From NCBI GenBank assembly GCA_963830565.1, contig CAWHMO010000005.1, positions 1 to 64,000 on the forward strand: DNA of 64,000 bases. The letters run 5' to 3'. This DNA comes from DATFDN01 sp963830565. Its GTDB lineage: Bacteria; Pseudomonadota; Alphaproteobacteria; Acetobacterales; Acetobacteraceae. The position numbers and the translations under genes were made by a program. The notes under the pieces were generated by a model. The model did no database searches. It had not been told where the DNA came from and worked only from the letters and a program-made list of their open reading frames with translations. Of the stretch, positions 36,611 through 47,117 are shown piece by piece. The first letter of the stretch is position 1; each line of letters begins with the position of its first letter.

Positions 36611-37342
36611 CTACAAGGAAACCCCGCCGTCGATGCTGACCTCCGCGCCGGTGATGTAGGCGCTGTCGTCGGCCAGCAGGAACAGGACCAATTTCGCGAC
36701 CTCCTCCGCCGTGCCCATGCGCTTCATCGGCGCCTGCTGGACACGCCGCGCGTTCTGTTCCGGGGTGCGGACCTTGAGCATCTCGGTGTCGATCGGCCCG
36801 GGATGGACCGAGTTCACCCGGATGTTGCGCGGCGCGAGCTCGATCGCCGCCGCCTTGGTCATGCCGCGCAGCGCCCATTTCGTCGCGCTGTAGGCGATGG
36901 CGCCGGGCGATCCGCGCAGACCCGCAACCGACGAGATGTTGACGATGGAGCCGCCGCCGGCACGCTCCATCGCGCCGACCACCGCCTTCATGCCGAGGAA
37001 ACAGCCGAGCTGGTTGATGCGCATGTGCCGGTCAAACAACGCCACATCGGTTTCAAGAAGCGTCGCCGGAATGAAGATGCCGGCGTTGTTGACCATGCCA
37101 TGCAAACCGCCGAGCCGCTCCGCCGCCTCGACCGTCCTTGTCCAGTCGGCCTCGTCGGTCACGTCCTGACGCAGGAACACCGCCGCCTCGCCGAGCTCCT
37201 CGGCGAGGCGGCTGCCTTCGGCCTCGAGCACGTCGCCGATCACGACCTTGGCGCCTTCGGCGACAAGCATCCTTGCCTCGGCGGCGCCCTGGCCGCGCGC
37301 ACCACCGCTGATGAGCACGACTTTGTTCTGAAATCGTGACAT
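36611..37342 (-). CDS. SDR family oxidoreductase
   Basis: 243 aa. TGxxxGxG-type loop (SGGARGQGAA), NNAGIF, catalytic Ser/Tyr/Lys in NISSVAGLRG and AYSATKWALRG, and DGGVSL end. Similar in style to 3-alpha/20-beta-hydroxysteroid and 2,5-dichloro-diol dehydrogenases. The ATG at 37342 has GGGAGGA five bases upstream; two earlier in-frame ATGs overlap this site. It precedes the binding-protein gene by 89 bases and follows cobC by 14 bases. Confidence 0.85.
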   Translation of the reverse strand: MSRFQNKVVLISGGARGQGAAEARMLVAEGAKVVIGDVLEAEGSRLAEELGEAAVFLRQDVTDEADWTRTVEAAERLGGLHGMVNNAGIFIPATLLETDVALFDRHMRINQLGCFLGMKAVVGAMERAGGGSIVNISSVAGLRGSPGAIAYSATKWALRGMTKAAAIELAPRNIRVNSVHPGPIDTEMLKVRTPEQNARRVQQAPMKRMGTAEEVAKLVLFLLADDSAYITGAEVSIDGGVSL

Positions 37343-37356
37343 CATGTCCTCCCGCA

Positions 37357-38373
37357 TCATTCCCAGGGAGTATGCCTGCTCGGCCGCGCGGCGTCATGCA
37401 GCGCAAGGCCAATCCGCTCGAAGTCCGAATTGAGACACGGAATGCCGAAGCGCAACCGTTCCGGGTAATCCTGGAATCTGCGGACGAAAATCCCCGCACG
37501 TCCGAGCCGCGAAAACACAGCGGTGGCGTCCTCCGTTTCAGCGAGGCGGAACAGAGCCGTTCCGCCCCGTATCCGCAACCCGGCACCCGTCAGACGAGCA
37601 TCCAGCCTTTGCGTGTCCCGTGCGAGCCGCGCGGCCGCCGCGTCGAGCCAGCCCTTGTCGCTCAGTGCAAGCTGACCGATCGCGATTGCCGGACCTGACA
37701 CCGCCCAGGGGCCAAGCGCCTCCCGGATCGAGGTCGCGCGCTCCGGTGCCGCCAGGGCGAAGCCCAGTCGCAGCCCGGCTAGACCATAGGTTTTGCCGAA
37801 TGAGCGCAGGATGATGACCGCCGGATGCGGCAATGCTCGCGCGAGGCTGATATCCCCTCCATCGAGATCGGCGAAAGCCTCATCGATCACGAGAAGGCCG
37901 CGACGCGCGGCGAAGTGGTCCGCCAGGGCAAGAAGCCGGTCGCGGGAAATGCGCCGTCCGTCCGGATTGTTGGGGTTGCAGACCACGGCCGTCGCCGCTT
38001 CGTAAAGTGCCTCGAAAGAAGCAACGCACGCGACCTGGCAGCCCGCGCCGGTCCAGGAGCGCGCGTACTCCCCGTATGTCGGGCCGAGCACGGCAACGGG
38101 CGAAAGCGGCCACAGCCGCGGCACCAGATCGATCAGGATTTGTGTTCCGGGGGCAGCGACCGCCATCTCGCGCTCGGCTGCGCCATAGGCGGAGGCGGCG
38201 GCCATTTCGAGTGCGTCCACCTGCTCCGGTTCCGGCAGGCGCGTGAACAGCTCTGTTCGCAGAGGCGGTAGGGGATAGGCAACCGGGTTGATCCCGGTGG
38301 AAAGATCGAGGAAGGGCTCGGGCGCGCTGGGGAACAGACAGCGTGCCTCCGCGAGCCGCCCGCCATGCATCAT
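37357..38373 (-). CDS. cobC: threonine-phosphate decarboxylase / aminotransferase-like CobC
   Basis: About 338 aa PLP enzyme that supplies (R)-1-amino-2-propanol phosphate, the linker of the nucleotide loop. Motifs: STGINP, PTYGEYARSW, NPNNPDGR, VIDEAFAD, and the PLP Lys in LRSFGKTYGLAGLRLG. Two adjacent ATGs (38373, 38370) are possible. It is divergent from cobD by 33 bases. Named CobC in the Pseudomonas denitrificans scheme (CobD in Salmonella). Confidence 0.88.
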   Translation of the reverse strand: MMHGGRLAEARCLFPSAPEPFLDLSTGINPVAYPLPPLRTELFTRLPEPEQVDALEMAAASAYGAAEREMAVAAPGTQILIDLVPRLWPLSPVAVLGPTYGEYARSWTGAGCQVACVASFEALYEAATAVVCNPNNPDGRRISRDRLLALADHFAARRGLLVIDEAFADLDGGDISLARALPHPAVIILRSFGKTYGLAGLRLGFALAAPERATSIREALGPWAVSGPAIAIGQLALSDKGWLDAAAARLARDTQRLDARLTGAGLRIRGGTALFRLAETEDATAVFSRLGRAGIFVRRFQDYPERLRFGIPCLNSDFERIGLALHDAARPSRHTPWE

Positions 38374-38406
38374 AGACGCGTCCGCATCCGCATCGATTCC
38401 CAGGAT

Positions 38407-39396
38407 ATGCCCCTGCATCTTGCCGCAAACCTCATCGTTCCCGCCGGTGCCTTGGTGATCGAGGCCGCTTTTGGCTACCCCGCATGGCTGTTCAAAGCCA
38501 TCCGCCATCCGGTCGTTTGGATCGGCGTGCTGCTGGAGTGGTTGGATGGGACGCTGAACCGCGGTCGCGACCCGCCCTGGAAGCGGCGAGGGCTGGGTGT
38601 TCTCGCCATAGCGGTCCTGCTCGCCCTCGTGCTCCTGGCGGTGGAGACTGCCGAAGTCGCGGTGCTGGCCTGGCACAAGCGGGGTCTCGGTATTCTGGTA
38701 TTGATGCTGCTTTCCAGCACCCTGCTTGCGCAGCGCAGCCTTTGGACGCATGTGCGCGCGGTCGCGGAGGCTCTCGAACAGCGCGGATTGCGTGGCGGCC
38801 GGGAAGCCGTGTCGCTGATCGTCGGCCGCAACCCGGAGACGCTGGACGAGGCGGGCGTGGTCCGCGCGGCGATCGAGAGCCTGGCGGAGAACTTCTCGGA
38901 CGGAGTGGTGGCGCCCGCCTTCTGGTGCGTGCTGCTCGGTTTGCCGGGGATCGCCGCCTACAAGGCGATCAACACCGCCGACAGCATGATCGGGCATCGC
39001 ACGCCTCGGCACGCCGCCTTCGGCTGGGCGTCGGCGCGGCTGGACGATCTGGTGAACCTGCCGGCCTCCCGCCTCGCCGCGCTCTGGCTCGCCGCCGCCG
39101 CCTGCCTGCATCCCCGCGCGCGGGGACTGGCGGCGCTGCGCATTGCATGGCGCGATGCGTCCAGACACCGATCCCCGAACGCCGGCTGGCCGGAAGCCGC
39201 GATGGCCGGCGCGCTCGGGCTGCGCCTCGCCGGCCCGCGCACCTACGGCACGGTGCGGATCGAGGATGCATGGATGGGCAGCGGACGCGCCGAGGCAACG
39301 GTTCTGGATCTGCGGCGTGCGATGTCGCTCTATCGCGTCGCTTGCATCGTCCAGATCGGCGTGGTCCTGATCCTCGCCGTCATCGCGCAAGGCTGA
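38407..39396 (+). CDS. cobD: adenosylcobinamide-phosphate synthase
   Basis: 329 aa inner-membrane protein (CbiB in Salmonella) attaching the aminopropanol linker to adenosylcobyric acid. Several membrane segments, plus the conserved VGRNPETLDEAGVVRAA and SLAENFSDGVVAPAFW motifs. The internal ATG at 38407 is chosen because the 14 residues before it overlap the cobC start. It overlaps the convergent cobQ by 17 bases. Confidence 0.9.
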   Translation: MPLHLAANLIVPAGALVIEAAFGYPAWLFKAIRHPVVWIGVLLEWLDGTLNRGRDPPWKRRGLGVLAIAVLLALVLLAVETAEVAVLAWHKRGLGILVLMLLSSTLLAQRSLWTHVRAVAEALEQRGLRGGREAVSLIVGRNPETLDEAGVVRAAIESLAENFSDGVVAPAFWCVLLGLPGIAAYKAINTADSMIGHRTPRHAAFGWASARLDDLVNLPASRLAALWLAAAACLHPRARGLAALRIAWRDASRHRSPNAGWPEAAMAGALGLRLAGPRTYGTVRIEDAWMGSGRAEATVLDLRRAMSLYRVACIVQIGVVLILAVIAQG

Positions 39397-40846
39397 GCAG
39401 GCGATCGACATCGATGTGGGATTCGATGTGACAGGCCAGCGTGTCCAACGTCGTCTCGACGCCCGCTTCGTACGACGGCGCGGCGGCGGTCGCGCCATGC
39501 GTCGCGAGCCAGCCCGCCCGGCACGCATCGGATGCGAACAGGCTGTGGACATAGGTTCCGCACACGCGCCCGTCTTCCGACATCGCGCCGTCGCAGCTTT
39601 TATCATCGAACCGAAGCAGCGGCCGGCCAAGAGCGGGGCCGCTCGTCTGGCCGCTGTGCATCTCGAAGCCTTCGAAGCGCGCGCCGCATGTCAAGGCGCC
39701 ACTCACTCGCGCAAGCCGCTTGCTGCCGGTCAGCACCGTTTCCACGTCCAGCAGACCGAGGCCCGCAACGACACTTGGCGGCCCTTCGATCCCCTCGGGA
39801 TCGGCGATCTGATGCCCAAGCATCTGATAGCCGCCGCACAGCCCGAGCACGTGCCCACCCGCGCGGACATGCGCAGTCAGATCAATATCCCATCCTTCGA
39901 CGCGCAGCGTCGCCAGGTCGGCGATGGTGGCCTTCGAACCCAGAAGGATCACCAGTTCGGCGGAGCGGGGCAGCGGCCTGCCTTGACGCACAAACTCCAG
40001 ATCGACATTCGGCTCGGCTTGCAGCGGATCGAGGTCGTCGAAGTTGGCGATGCAGGGCAGCAGCGGTATGGCGACGTGCAGCTTGGCGCCCGGCTTGCGC
40101 AGGGATGCGCGCTCCGCGAGGTCGGCCGAGTCCTCGGCGGGGAGGTCGCGCACCGCGTCCAGGTGCGGCATCAGGCCCAGCGCCGGCCAGCCAGTCCGCT
40201 CGCTGATGATCTGCAGTCCGTCGGCGAACAGGGAGGCATCGCCCCGCATCCGATTGACGATGAAGCCGCAGACCAAGGCGGCGTCGGCCGGATCGATCAC
40301 CGCGCGTGTGCCGACCAGACTTGCGATGACTCCGCCGCGGTCGATGTCGCCGATCACCACGACCGGCGAGCAGGCGGCGCGCGCGAAGCCCATGTTGGCG
40401 ATGTCGTTCGCACGCAGGTTGACCTCCGATGCGCTTCCCGCGCCTTCCACAAGCACTATGTCCGCCTCGGCGCGCAGCCGCGCGAGGCTTTCCAGCACGC
40501 TTGGCAGGAGGGTCTTCTTCAACTCCTGGTACTCGCGTGCGCGGACGTTGCGCAGGACGCGCCCCTGAACCACGAGCTGCGCCCCGGTCTGGCTTTGCGG
40601 CTTCAGCAGGACGGGATTCATGTGAACGCTCGGGGCAACGCCGCACGCCTTCGCCTGGAGTGCCTGCGCCCGTCCGATCTCACCGCCGTCCTCGGTCACG
40701 GCGGCGTTGTTGGACATGTTCTGCGGCTTGAACGGGCGAACCGCCAAGCCGCGGCGAACCAGCGCCCGCGCCAGTCCCGCGACCAGCATGGATTTCCCGA
40801 CGCTGGAGCCGGTGCCCTGGAACATCAGCAGGCGCCCAACCGGCAT
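39380..40846 (-). CDS. cobQ: cobyric acid synthase
   Basis: 488 aa. P-loop-like MFQGTGSSVGKSML, the FKPQNMSNNA and NPVLLKPQSQTGAQ motifs, VIGDIDRGGV, and a C-terminal glutamine amidotransferase with the Cys of LCGGYQMLG. It amidates adenosylcobyrinic acid a,c-diamide at b, d, e and g. Its start overlaps the cobO stop by one base. Confidence 0.95.
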   Translation of the reverse strand: MPVGRLLMFQGTGSSVGKSMLVAGLARALVRRGLAVRPFKPQNMSNNAAVTEDGGEIGRAQALQAKACGVAPSVHMNPVLLKPQSQTGAQLVVQGRVLRNVRAREYQELKKTLLPSVLESLARLRAEADIVLVEGAGSASEVNLRANDIANMGFARAACSPVVVIGDIDRGGVIASLVGTRAVIDPADAALVCGFIVNRMRGDASLFADGLQIISERTGWPALGLMPHLDAVRDLPAEDSADLAERASLRKPGAKLHVAIPLLPCIANFDDLDPLQAEPNVDLEFVRQGRPLPRSAELVILLGSKATIADLATLRVEGWDIDLTAHVRAGGHVLGLCGGYQMLGHQIADPEGIEGPPSVVAGLGLLDVETVLTGSKRLARVSGALTCGARFEGFEMHSGQTSGPALGRPLLRFDDKSCDGAMSEDGRVCGTYVHSLFASDACRAGWLATHGATAAAPSYEAGVETTLDTLACHIESHIDVDRLLSLAR

Positions 40847-41463
40847 TAGAACTCGATGCCCGGCTGGGCCTTCACGCCCGCCGCGAAATGGTGCTTCACA
40901 ATGGTCATCTCGGTGACCAGGTCGGCGGCCTCGATCAGCGCCGGCTTGGCGTTCCGCCCGGTGACGACGACGTGCAGGTCCGGCCGACGGGTGCGCAAGG
41001 CATCAAGTACCGGCTCAAGCGGCAGGTAGTCATAGCGCAGCGCGATATTCAACTCGTCAAGCACCAGCAGCGCCAGATCCGGCTGGCGCATCAGCTCCGT
41101 CGCCCGCTGCCAGGCCCGTGCGCAGGCGGCGATGTCGCGCGCCTTGTCCTGTGTCTCCCAGGTGAAGCCCTCGCCCATGGTGTGCCACGTCACCAGTTCG
41201 CCGAAGCGCTCCAGCACGCCGCGTTCGCCGGTGGACCAGGCGCCCTTGACGAACTGCACCACCGCGGTTCTCCGGCCATGACCGATCATGCGCAGCATCA
41301 GGCCGAACGCGGCGGTGGATTTCCCTTTTCCCGGGCCGGTGTGGACGATCAGCAAGCCCTTCTCGATCGTCTTGCCGGCGACCTCCGCATCCTGCACGGC
41401 CTTCCGATGCGCCATCTTGGCGCGATGGCGGGCCGCGTCGTCGTCTGTCGCTGGTTCGGTCAT
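40846..41463 (-). CDS. cobO: cob(I)yrinic acid a,c-diamide adenosyltransferase
   Basis: 205 aa. Transfers adenosyl from ATP to cobalt. P-loop variant HTGPGKGKSTAAFG, LLVLDELNIALRYDYL and VVTGRNAKPAL motifs. The stop overlaps the cobQ start and the start overlaps cobP by four bases, so cobP-cobO-cobQ is one leftward operon. Confidence 0.95.
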   Translation of the reverse strand: MTEPATDDDAARHRAKMAHRKAVQDAEVAGKTIEKGLLIVHTGPGKGKSTAAFGLMLRMIGHGRRTAVVQFVKGAWSTGERGVLERFGELVTWHTMGEGFTWETQDKARDIAACARAWQRATELMRQPDLALLVLDELNIALRYDYLPLEPVLDALRTRRPDLHVVVTGRNAKPALIEAADLVTEMTIVKHHFAAGVKAQPGIEF

Positions 41464-41966
41464 TTGATCTTTATAGGCAAGCCGGCGACGAGGAACAGCA
41501 CCCGGTCCGAACGCGCCGCGAGATGCTGGTTGAGTTGCCCCGCCGCGTCGCGGAAGGCACGCGCGAGGGCGTTGTCGGGCACGATACCGAGGCCGACCTC
41601 GTTCGCCACCAGCACCGCCGGCGCCTTGCGCGCGTCCAGCGCCGCATCCAGCGCCGCCGTCGCTTCCGCCATGTCGGCGCCCTCCAGCAGGAGATTGCTG
41701 ACCCAGAGCGTGAGGCAGTCGACCAGGATGGGGCGCGCGGCAGCGGTGCGGATCGCGCCCGCGAGATCGATCGGTGCTTCCACGGTGATCCAGCCCGCAG
41801 CACGGCGCGCACGATGGACGGCGATGCGCGCGCGCATCTCCGCATCGAGCGGCTGCGCGGTGGCGGCGTAGATCCATGGCGGAGGCAGCGCCGTGACGAG
41901 CTGCTCGGCATGACGGCTCTTGCCGGATCGGGCGCCGCCTAGGAGCAGGGTCAGACGGTCGGGCAC
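41460..41966 (-). CDS. cobP: adenosylcobinamide kinase/guanylyltransferase
   Basis: 168 aa. GGARSGKSRHAE P-loop, ILVDCLTLWVSNLL, and VANEVGLGIVP motifs identify CobP/CobU, which phosphorylates adenosylcobinamide and adds GMP. It is leftmost start of the operon cobP-cobO-cobQ and lies just left of the riboswitch, which reads the other way and so does not directly control it. Confidence 0.93.
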   Translation of the reverse strand: MPDRLTLLLGGARSGKSRHAEQLVTALPPPWIYAATAQPLDAEMRARIAVHRARRAAGWITVEAPIDLAGAIRTAAARPILVDCLTLWVSNLLLEGADMAEATAALDAALDARKAPAVLVANEVGLGIVPDNALARAFRDAAGQLNQHLAARSDRVLFLVAGLPIKIK

Positions 41967-42012
41967 GGCTCTCCTTTGACCTCAGGGGAAGGGCAGGGGT
42001 ATTAGACGACCT

Positions 42013-42190
42013 TCGATGGTCCTTCCATGGCGGAAGGTGAAAAGGGAATGCGGTGCGGGGTTCGCCCCAATGCCGCGGCTGCTCCCGCAACTGTAAGCGG
42101 AAAGCGGCTCGTCGCGAGGCCACTGGGTGACACCGGGAAGGCAGACGGGCGGCGTCTGATCCGCGAGCCAGGAGACCTGCCATCGATGCC
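42013..42190 (+). ncRNA. adenosylcobalamin riboswitch
   Basis: Core elements in order: GGTGAAAAGGGAA, AATGCCGCGGC, CAACTGTAAGCGG, GCCACTGGG, CCGGGAAGGC, and the B12 box GAGCCAGGAGACCTGCC at 42165-42181. All are in canonical spacing. It lies 120 bases upstream of the DUF1636 gene and should repress the rightward operon when coenzyme B12 is abundant. Boundaries are approximate. Confidence 0.93.
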
Positions 42191-42309
42191 GGACTACGCG
42201 CCGCGCGGGATGCCGCGGCTGTGGTGAGAGCGCACCTGCCGATCCTCGATTCCAATGGGGACGGTCGGCATCCCTGACTTGGTACGGCGCCTGTCGCGCC
42301 ATTCCGGGG

Positions 42310-42693
42310 GTGTCCGTGACAAAATCCTGCCGACCGCGTCTGATCATCTGCACCAAGTGTCGCGCCGGCCACACGCTGGACGAGAGCGCACCGACGCCGG
42401 GTGCGCGGCTTCATGCGGCGCTGGAGCGCCTGATCGCGGACGCACCGGCGCCGGTCGATTTGCAGCCGGTGTCCTGCCTTGCCAATTGCGATCGCGGCTG
42501 CAGCGGCGCCATCGCCATGCCCGGCAAATGGACGTATCTGCTCGGCCTTCTCGCACCGGAGCACGCCGCCGATCTGCTCACCTACGGCGCCGCCTACGCG
42601 GCCTCGGCGAACGGGACGGTACTGCCCTCGCGTCGCCCGGCATCGTTGCAGCATGTCATCATGGGCCGCGTGCCGTCGATGGAGGTCGTCTGA
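42310..42693 (+). CDS. DUF1636 family protein
   Basis: 127 aa with an N-terminal CTKCRAG pair and a second cysteine group (VSCLANCDRGCS), resembling a thioredoxin-like [2Fe-2S] or metal-binding fold. DUF1636 genes are common in cobalamin operons and are proposed to help metal handling; function unproven. It starts at GTG (42310 or 42316) and its end overlaps cobW by one base. Confidence 0.82.
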   Translation: MSVTKSCRPRLIICTKCRAGHTLDESAPTPGARLHAALERLIADAPAPVDLQPVSCLANCDRGCSGAIAMPGKWTYLLGLLAPEHAADLLTYGAAYAASANGTVLPSRRPASLQHVIMGRVPSMEVV

Positions 42694-43740
42694 TGATCGC
42701 AGGCGGAAAAATCCCGGCCACGATCGTGACCGGGTTCCTGGGCGCCGGGAAGACCACCCTGGTCCGGCATGTCCTGGAGCATGCGGGCGGGCGCCGCATC
42801 GCCGTCATCGTCAACGAGTTCGGCGCGCTCGGAATCGACGGCGACGTGCTGCGGAGCTGCGGGATCACGGGATGCACGGAGGAGGACATCGTCGAGCTGG
42901 CGAATGGCTGCCTGTGCTGCACGGTGGCCGAGGATTTCCTGCCGACGATGCAGGCGCTTCTCGACCGACCCACTCCGCCCGAGCACATCCTGATCGAGAC
43001 TTCCGGCCTCGCGCTTCCCAAACCGCTGCTGAAGGCGTTCGGCTGGCCCTCCATCCGCTCCCAGGTCACGGTGGACGGAGTGATCGCCGTGGTGGACGGG
43101 CCGGCCGTGGCGGAAAGGCGGTTCGCCGAGGATCCGGCCGCCGTGGCCCGCCAGCGCGCCGACGACGCTTCGATCGAGCACGAGAATCCGCTGTCCGAAG
43201 TCTATGAGGACCAGCTTCTCGCCGCCGATCTCGTCGTTCTGAACAAGAGCGACCTGCTGGACGAAGCCACGATCGCGCGACTGCGGGCCGAGATCGGGGG
43301 CGCGGTGCGTCGGTCGGTGAAGCTGGTGGCGACGCGAGAAGGCCGGCTCGATCCCGCGATCCTGCTCGGCCTCGGTGCCGCCGCCGAGGACGATCTCGGC
43401 TCCCGTCCGTCGCATCACGATGCCGAGGATGGCGCGCACGAACACGACGATTTCGAAAGCTTCGTTGTTCGGCTGCCGGAGATCGACGGGCCGGATTCGC
43501 TGATCCAGCGATTGCAGGTGGTGAGCGAGGAGCACGCAATCCTCCGGATCAAGGGATTCGTGGCGGTGCGTGGAAAGCGCCTGCGGCTCGCGGTGCAAGG
43601 CGTTGGCGGGCGTTTTCGCCACCACTACGATCGTTCAAGCGACGCGGGGGAAGGCCATGTCGTGGTGATCGGCCAGAGCGGCCTTGACCGGGCGGCGATC
43701 GAGTTCGGCGATCCTGGGGCTGGCGGCGGTGAGAGCGTAG
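42693..43740 (+). CDS. cobW: cobalamin biosynthesis GTPase CobW, frameshifted near its end
   Basis: P-loop GFLGAGKTTL, the metal-binding GCLCCTV motif and a GTPase base motif NKSDLL. Removing one G of GG at 43707-43708 makes the C-terminus end AILGLAAVRA and stop at 43740 (348 aa). As written it reads on into cobN. CobW is a COG0523 metallochaperone thought to deliver cobalt to the chelatase. A histidine-rich stretch (HHDAEDGAHEHDD) at about 245-257 supports metal binding. Confidence 0.9.
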
Positions 43741-43744
43741 TCCA

Positions 43745-46700
43745 GTGCATCTACTGGTTCGCGAGACCCGATCCCTGGACGAAGAAGCCCGCGCGGTCGA
43801 TCTCGGCCAGGCGCCGGCTGATCTCGTGTTCCTGTCCTTCTCCGACAGCGACCTCGGCGCCGCGGCGGCGGCGTGGAAGGCGATGGGGCCGGAGCGGCCG
43901 AGCCTGCGCCTGGCGAACCTGGAGCGCCTGCGTCATCCGATGTCGGTGGACGTCTATGGCGAGCAGGTGATCGCGCATGCGCGGGCTGTTGTCGTCCGGC
44001 TGCTCGGCGGGGTGGAATATTGGCGCTACGGTGTGGAGGAGCTTGCCGCGCTCTGCCGCCGGCGCGGCATCGTGCTCGCGCTGTTGGCCGGTGACGATCG
44101 GGATGATCCGCGCCTGTCGGAGCTGTCCACGTTGCCGGCGGCCGATCTGTCTCGCCTCGATCTGTATTTCCGCCAGGGCGGCCCGGGAAATGTCGGGCAG
44201 GCGCTCGCCCTGGCGGCGTGGTTCGGCGGCCTCGGCTGTGGGCCGACGCTCCCGCCCGCACCGCTGCCGCGCGCCGGGGCGTACACCCTGAACGTGCCGG
44301 AGAGCGGTCCGGCCGGGCTTGCCGTCATCGTGTTCTACCGCTCGCATCTTCTGGCCGGCGACATCGCTCCGATCGGCGCGCTCGCCGAGGCGCTGCATGT
44401 GCGCGGAATAGGGGTTCAGGCGATCCATGTCTCCAGTCTCAAGGAGACAGAGGCGGCAGGGTTCGTCGCTGAACGGCTGCGGGACTGGCGCCCGTCGGTC
44501 GTGCTGAATGCCACCGGATTTGCGGCTCGACAGAACGGGGCGGCCTCGCCGCTGGATGCCGCCGGCGTTCCAGTCCTGCAACTGATCCTGGCCGGCACGC
44601 CGCGCGAGGCCTGGCAGGCCTCGACGCGCGGCTTGTCGCAAGCCGACCTCGCCATGCAAGTCGTGCTGCCGGAGCTTGATGGACGATTGCTGACAGCGTC
44701 GATCGCCTTCAAGGCGTCCGAGGAGCCGGTTCCAGGACTGGACTACGCGCGCACGGTGCATCGCCCCGATGCGGACGGGATCGCCTTGGCGGCCGACCGG
44801 GCGGCCGGCTGGGCGCGGCTCGCCGTCACGGCCCGCGCCGAGCGTCGGATCGCGGTCGTGTTGTCGGATTATCCGGGGGCGGGCGGGGGTCAGGTCGGGC
44901 ACGCGGTGGGGCTGGACAGTCTCGCGAGCCTGGAGGAGATCGCGCGCCTGCTGGGCGATGCCGGCTACACCGTCGAGGGGCATGTCGCAATCGCTTCACG
45001 ACTGTGCGGCGCGGACCCGGCGCCGGTCCTTGATCTGGCGACCTATGAACGGCTGATATCGCTGCTCCCGGCGGCAACAAGGAATCGAATCGAAGATGCC
45101 TGGGGGAAGCCCGGAGATGATCCGGCGGTCTCAGACGGGGCGTTTACACTACGCTATGTGATGGCGGGGAACCTTATCGTCGCCGTCCAGCCCGATCGCG
45201 GCAGCGTCATGGACCGCAAGACGTCGTACCACGATCCCGACTTGCCGCCGCGCCACGCGTACGTGGCGTTCTACCTCTGGCTGCGTTCCACCATCGACAT
45301 CCACGCGCTCGTGCATCTCGGCGCGCACGGAACGCTGGAGTGGCTTCCCGGCAAGGCGGTGGCCCTGTCCGCGTCCTGCTTCCCGGCGGCGCTCAGCCGG
45401 GGAATTGCCGGTGATCTATCCTTTCATCGTCAACAATCCCGGCGAGGCCGCTGGCGCGAAGCGCCGACTGGGCGCCGTGACGATCGGCCACATGACGCCG
45501 CCGCTGAAGGCTGCCGGCACGCATGGCGCGGCCGAGGCGCTGGAGCGCATGATCGACGAGTTCGCGCAGGCCGATGGCCTCGACCGGCGGCGCACCTCCC
45601 TGCTTCGGCGCGAGATCCTGGACCATGCCGCCGATGCCGGGCTGCTTCGGGAAAGCGGCGTCGGCGAGAATGTCGCCGAGGACGAGGCGCTGACGCGGCT
45701 GGACGCCTATCTGTGCGATGTAAAGGAACTGCAGATTCGCGCCGGTCTGCATGTCTTCGGGCGAGCGCCCGTTCCCGAACTGCGCGCTGCGCATTTCGCG
45801 GCCTTGCGGTCGGCGTGTCCCGGCGTGCCGCTCGAGCATCTGGCGGCAGGGCTCGACCTCTCGGCTGCGTCGGAGAGAGCTTCTCTCCTCGCCGCGCTCG
45901 ACGGCAAGCTGGTGCAGCCGGGACCGGCCGGCGCTCCGACGCGCGGGCGCGCGGACGTGCTGCCGACCGGGCGGAACATGTTCACCGTCGATCCGCGCGC
46001 GATCCCGACGCGCACCGCGGTGCGGCTTGCCGAGCGCGCGGCGGAGGAGTTGCTGCGCCGGCATCTGCAGGATCACGGCGACTGGCCGAGGGCGCTGGTC
46101 ATCGACCTGTGGGGCAGCACGACGATGCGCACCGGCGGCGAGGATCTTGCGCTTGCCCTGGTCCTGATGGGCGCGCGGCCGATCTGGGACGACGGATCGG
46201 GGCGCGTGCGCGGCATCGAGATCCTGCCGCTCGCCCTTCTCGATCGGCCGCGCGTGGACGTGACGCTGCGCATTTCCGGCCTGTTCCGCGATGCCTTCGA
46301 AACCCAGATCCTGCTGTTCGACTCCGCCGTCCGCGCGATCGCGGCGCGCGAGGAGGATGCGGACTGGAACCGGCTCGCGGCCTCCGCCCGCGGGCTAGAG
46401 GGCGCGGCGCTGCGCCAGGCGACGACACGCATCTTCGGCGCGCCGCTTGGCGCCTATGGCGCCGGCGTCTCGGCAATGATCGATCGCGGCGCATGGCAAT
46501 GCCGGGCGCAGTTGGGCGAAGCCTATCTGGCGGCTTCTTCCCATGCCTACGGCAAAAACCTGGAAGGCGCCGCCGATCCAGCCGGCTTCGCCGCGCGGAT
46601 CGTCGCGGCGGATGGGTTCGTTCACGCCCAGGATCATCGCGAGACCGACCTGCTGGACGGCGGCGAATACGCCGCGCACGAGGGCGGATTCGCCGCCGCC

Positions 46701-47117
46701 GCCGCGAGCCTGGGGAGCGACCCCGCGCTCTATCATCTGGATACGTCACGGGCAGAGGCGCCACGCGCGCGGACCGTGCAGGAGGAAGTGACCCGCATCG
46801 TGCGGGGACGCGCCGCGAATCCGACCTGGATCAGCGCGATGATGCGCCACCAGTATCGCGGGGCCGCGGAGATCGCGCGCTCCCTCGACGCGCTGTTTGC
46901 CTTCGCGACGACCCTGCCGGAGCGGCTGGATCGGCAATTCGACCTCGTCTTCGACGCGACGCTCGGCGATCCCGACGTGGACGGCTTCCTGCGACGCGCA
47001 AACCCGGAAGCGCGGGCCGCGATGGCCGAACGGTTCCAGGAAGCGTTGCACCGCGACCTGTGGCGGTCGCGCCGCAATACCGCTGGTGAAATCCTCGGGG
47101 GAACTCGCTCGTGCTGA
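43745..47117 (+). CDS. cobN: cobaltochelatase large subunit CobN, frameshifted
   Basis: Two halves join by removing one G of the GGGG at 45399-45402, giving 1123 aa with AALSRELPVIYPFIVNNPG across the join. It inserts cobalt in hydrogenobyrinic acid a,c-diamide with CobS and CobT (chelatase subunits, absent here). Motifs: LVHLGAHGTLEWLPGK, VIYPFIVNNPGEAAGAKRR, RNMFTVDPRAIPTR, HQYRGAAEIARSL. Starts at GTG four bases after the repaired cobW stop. A little shorter than many CobN proteins (about 1250 aa). Confidence 0.93.

Noticed and set aside
37357..39630. Extension of cobC to 757 codons
   Set aside because: The added N-terminal part is antisense to cobD and not protein-like; a normal CobC begins at 38373.
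45399..45402. Programmed frameshift in cobN
   Set aside because: No slippery heptamer or stimulatory structure is evident, and the same kind of break occurs in ten unrelated genes, so a sequence error is simpler.
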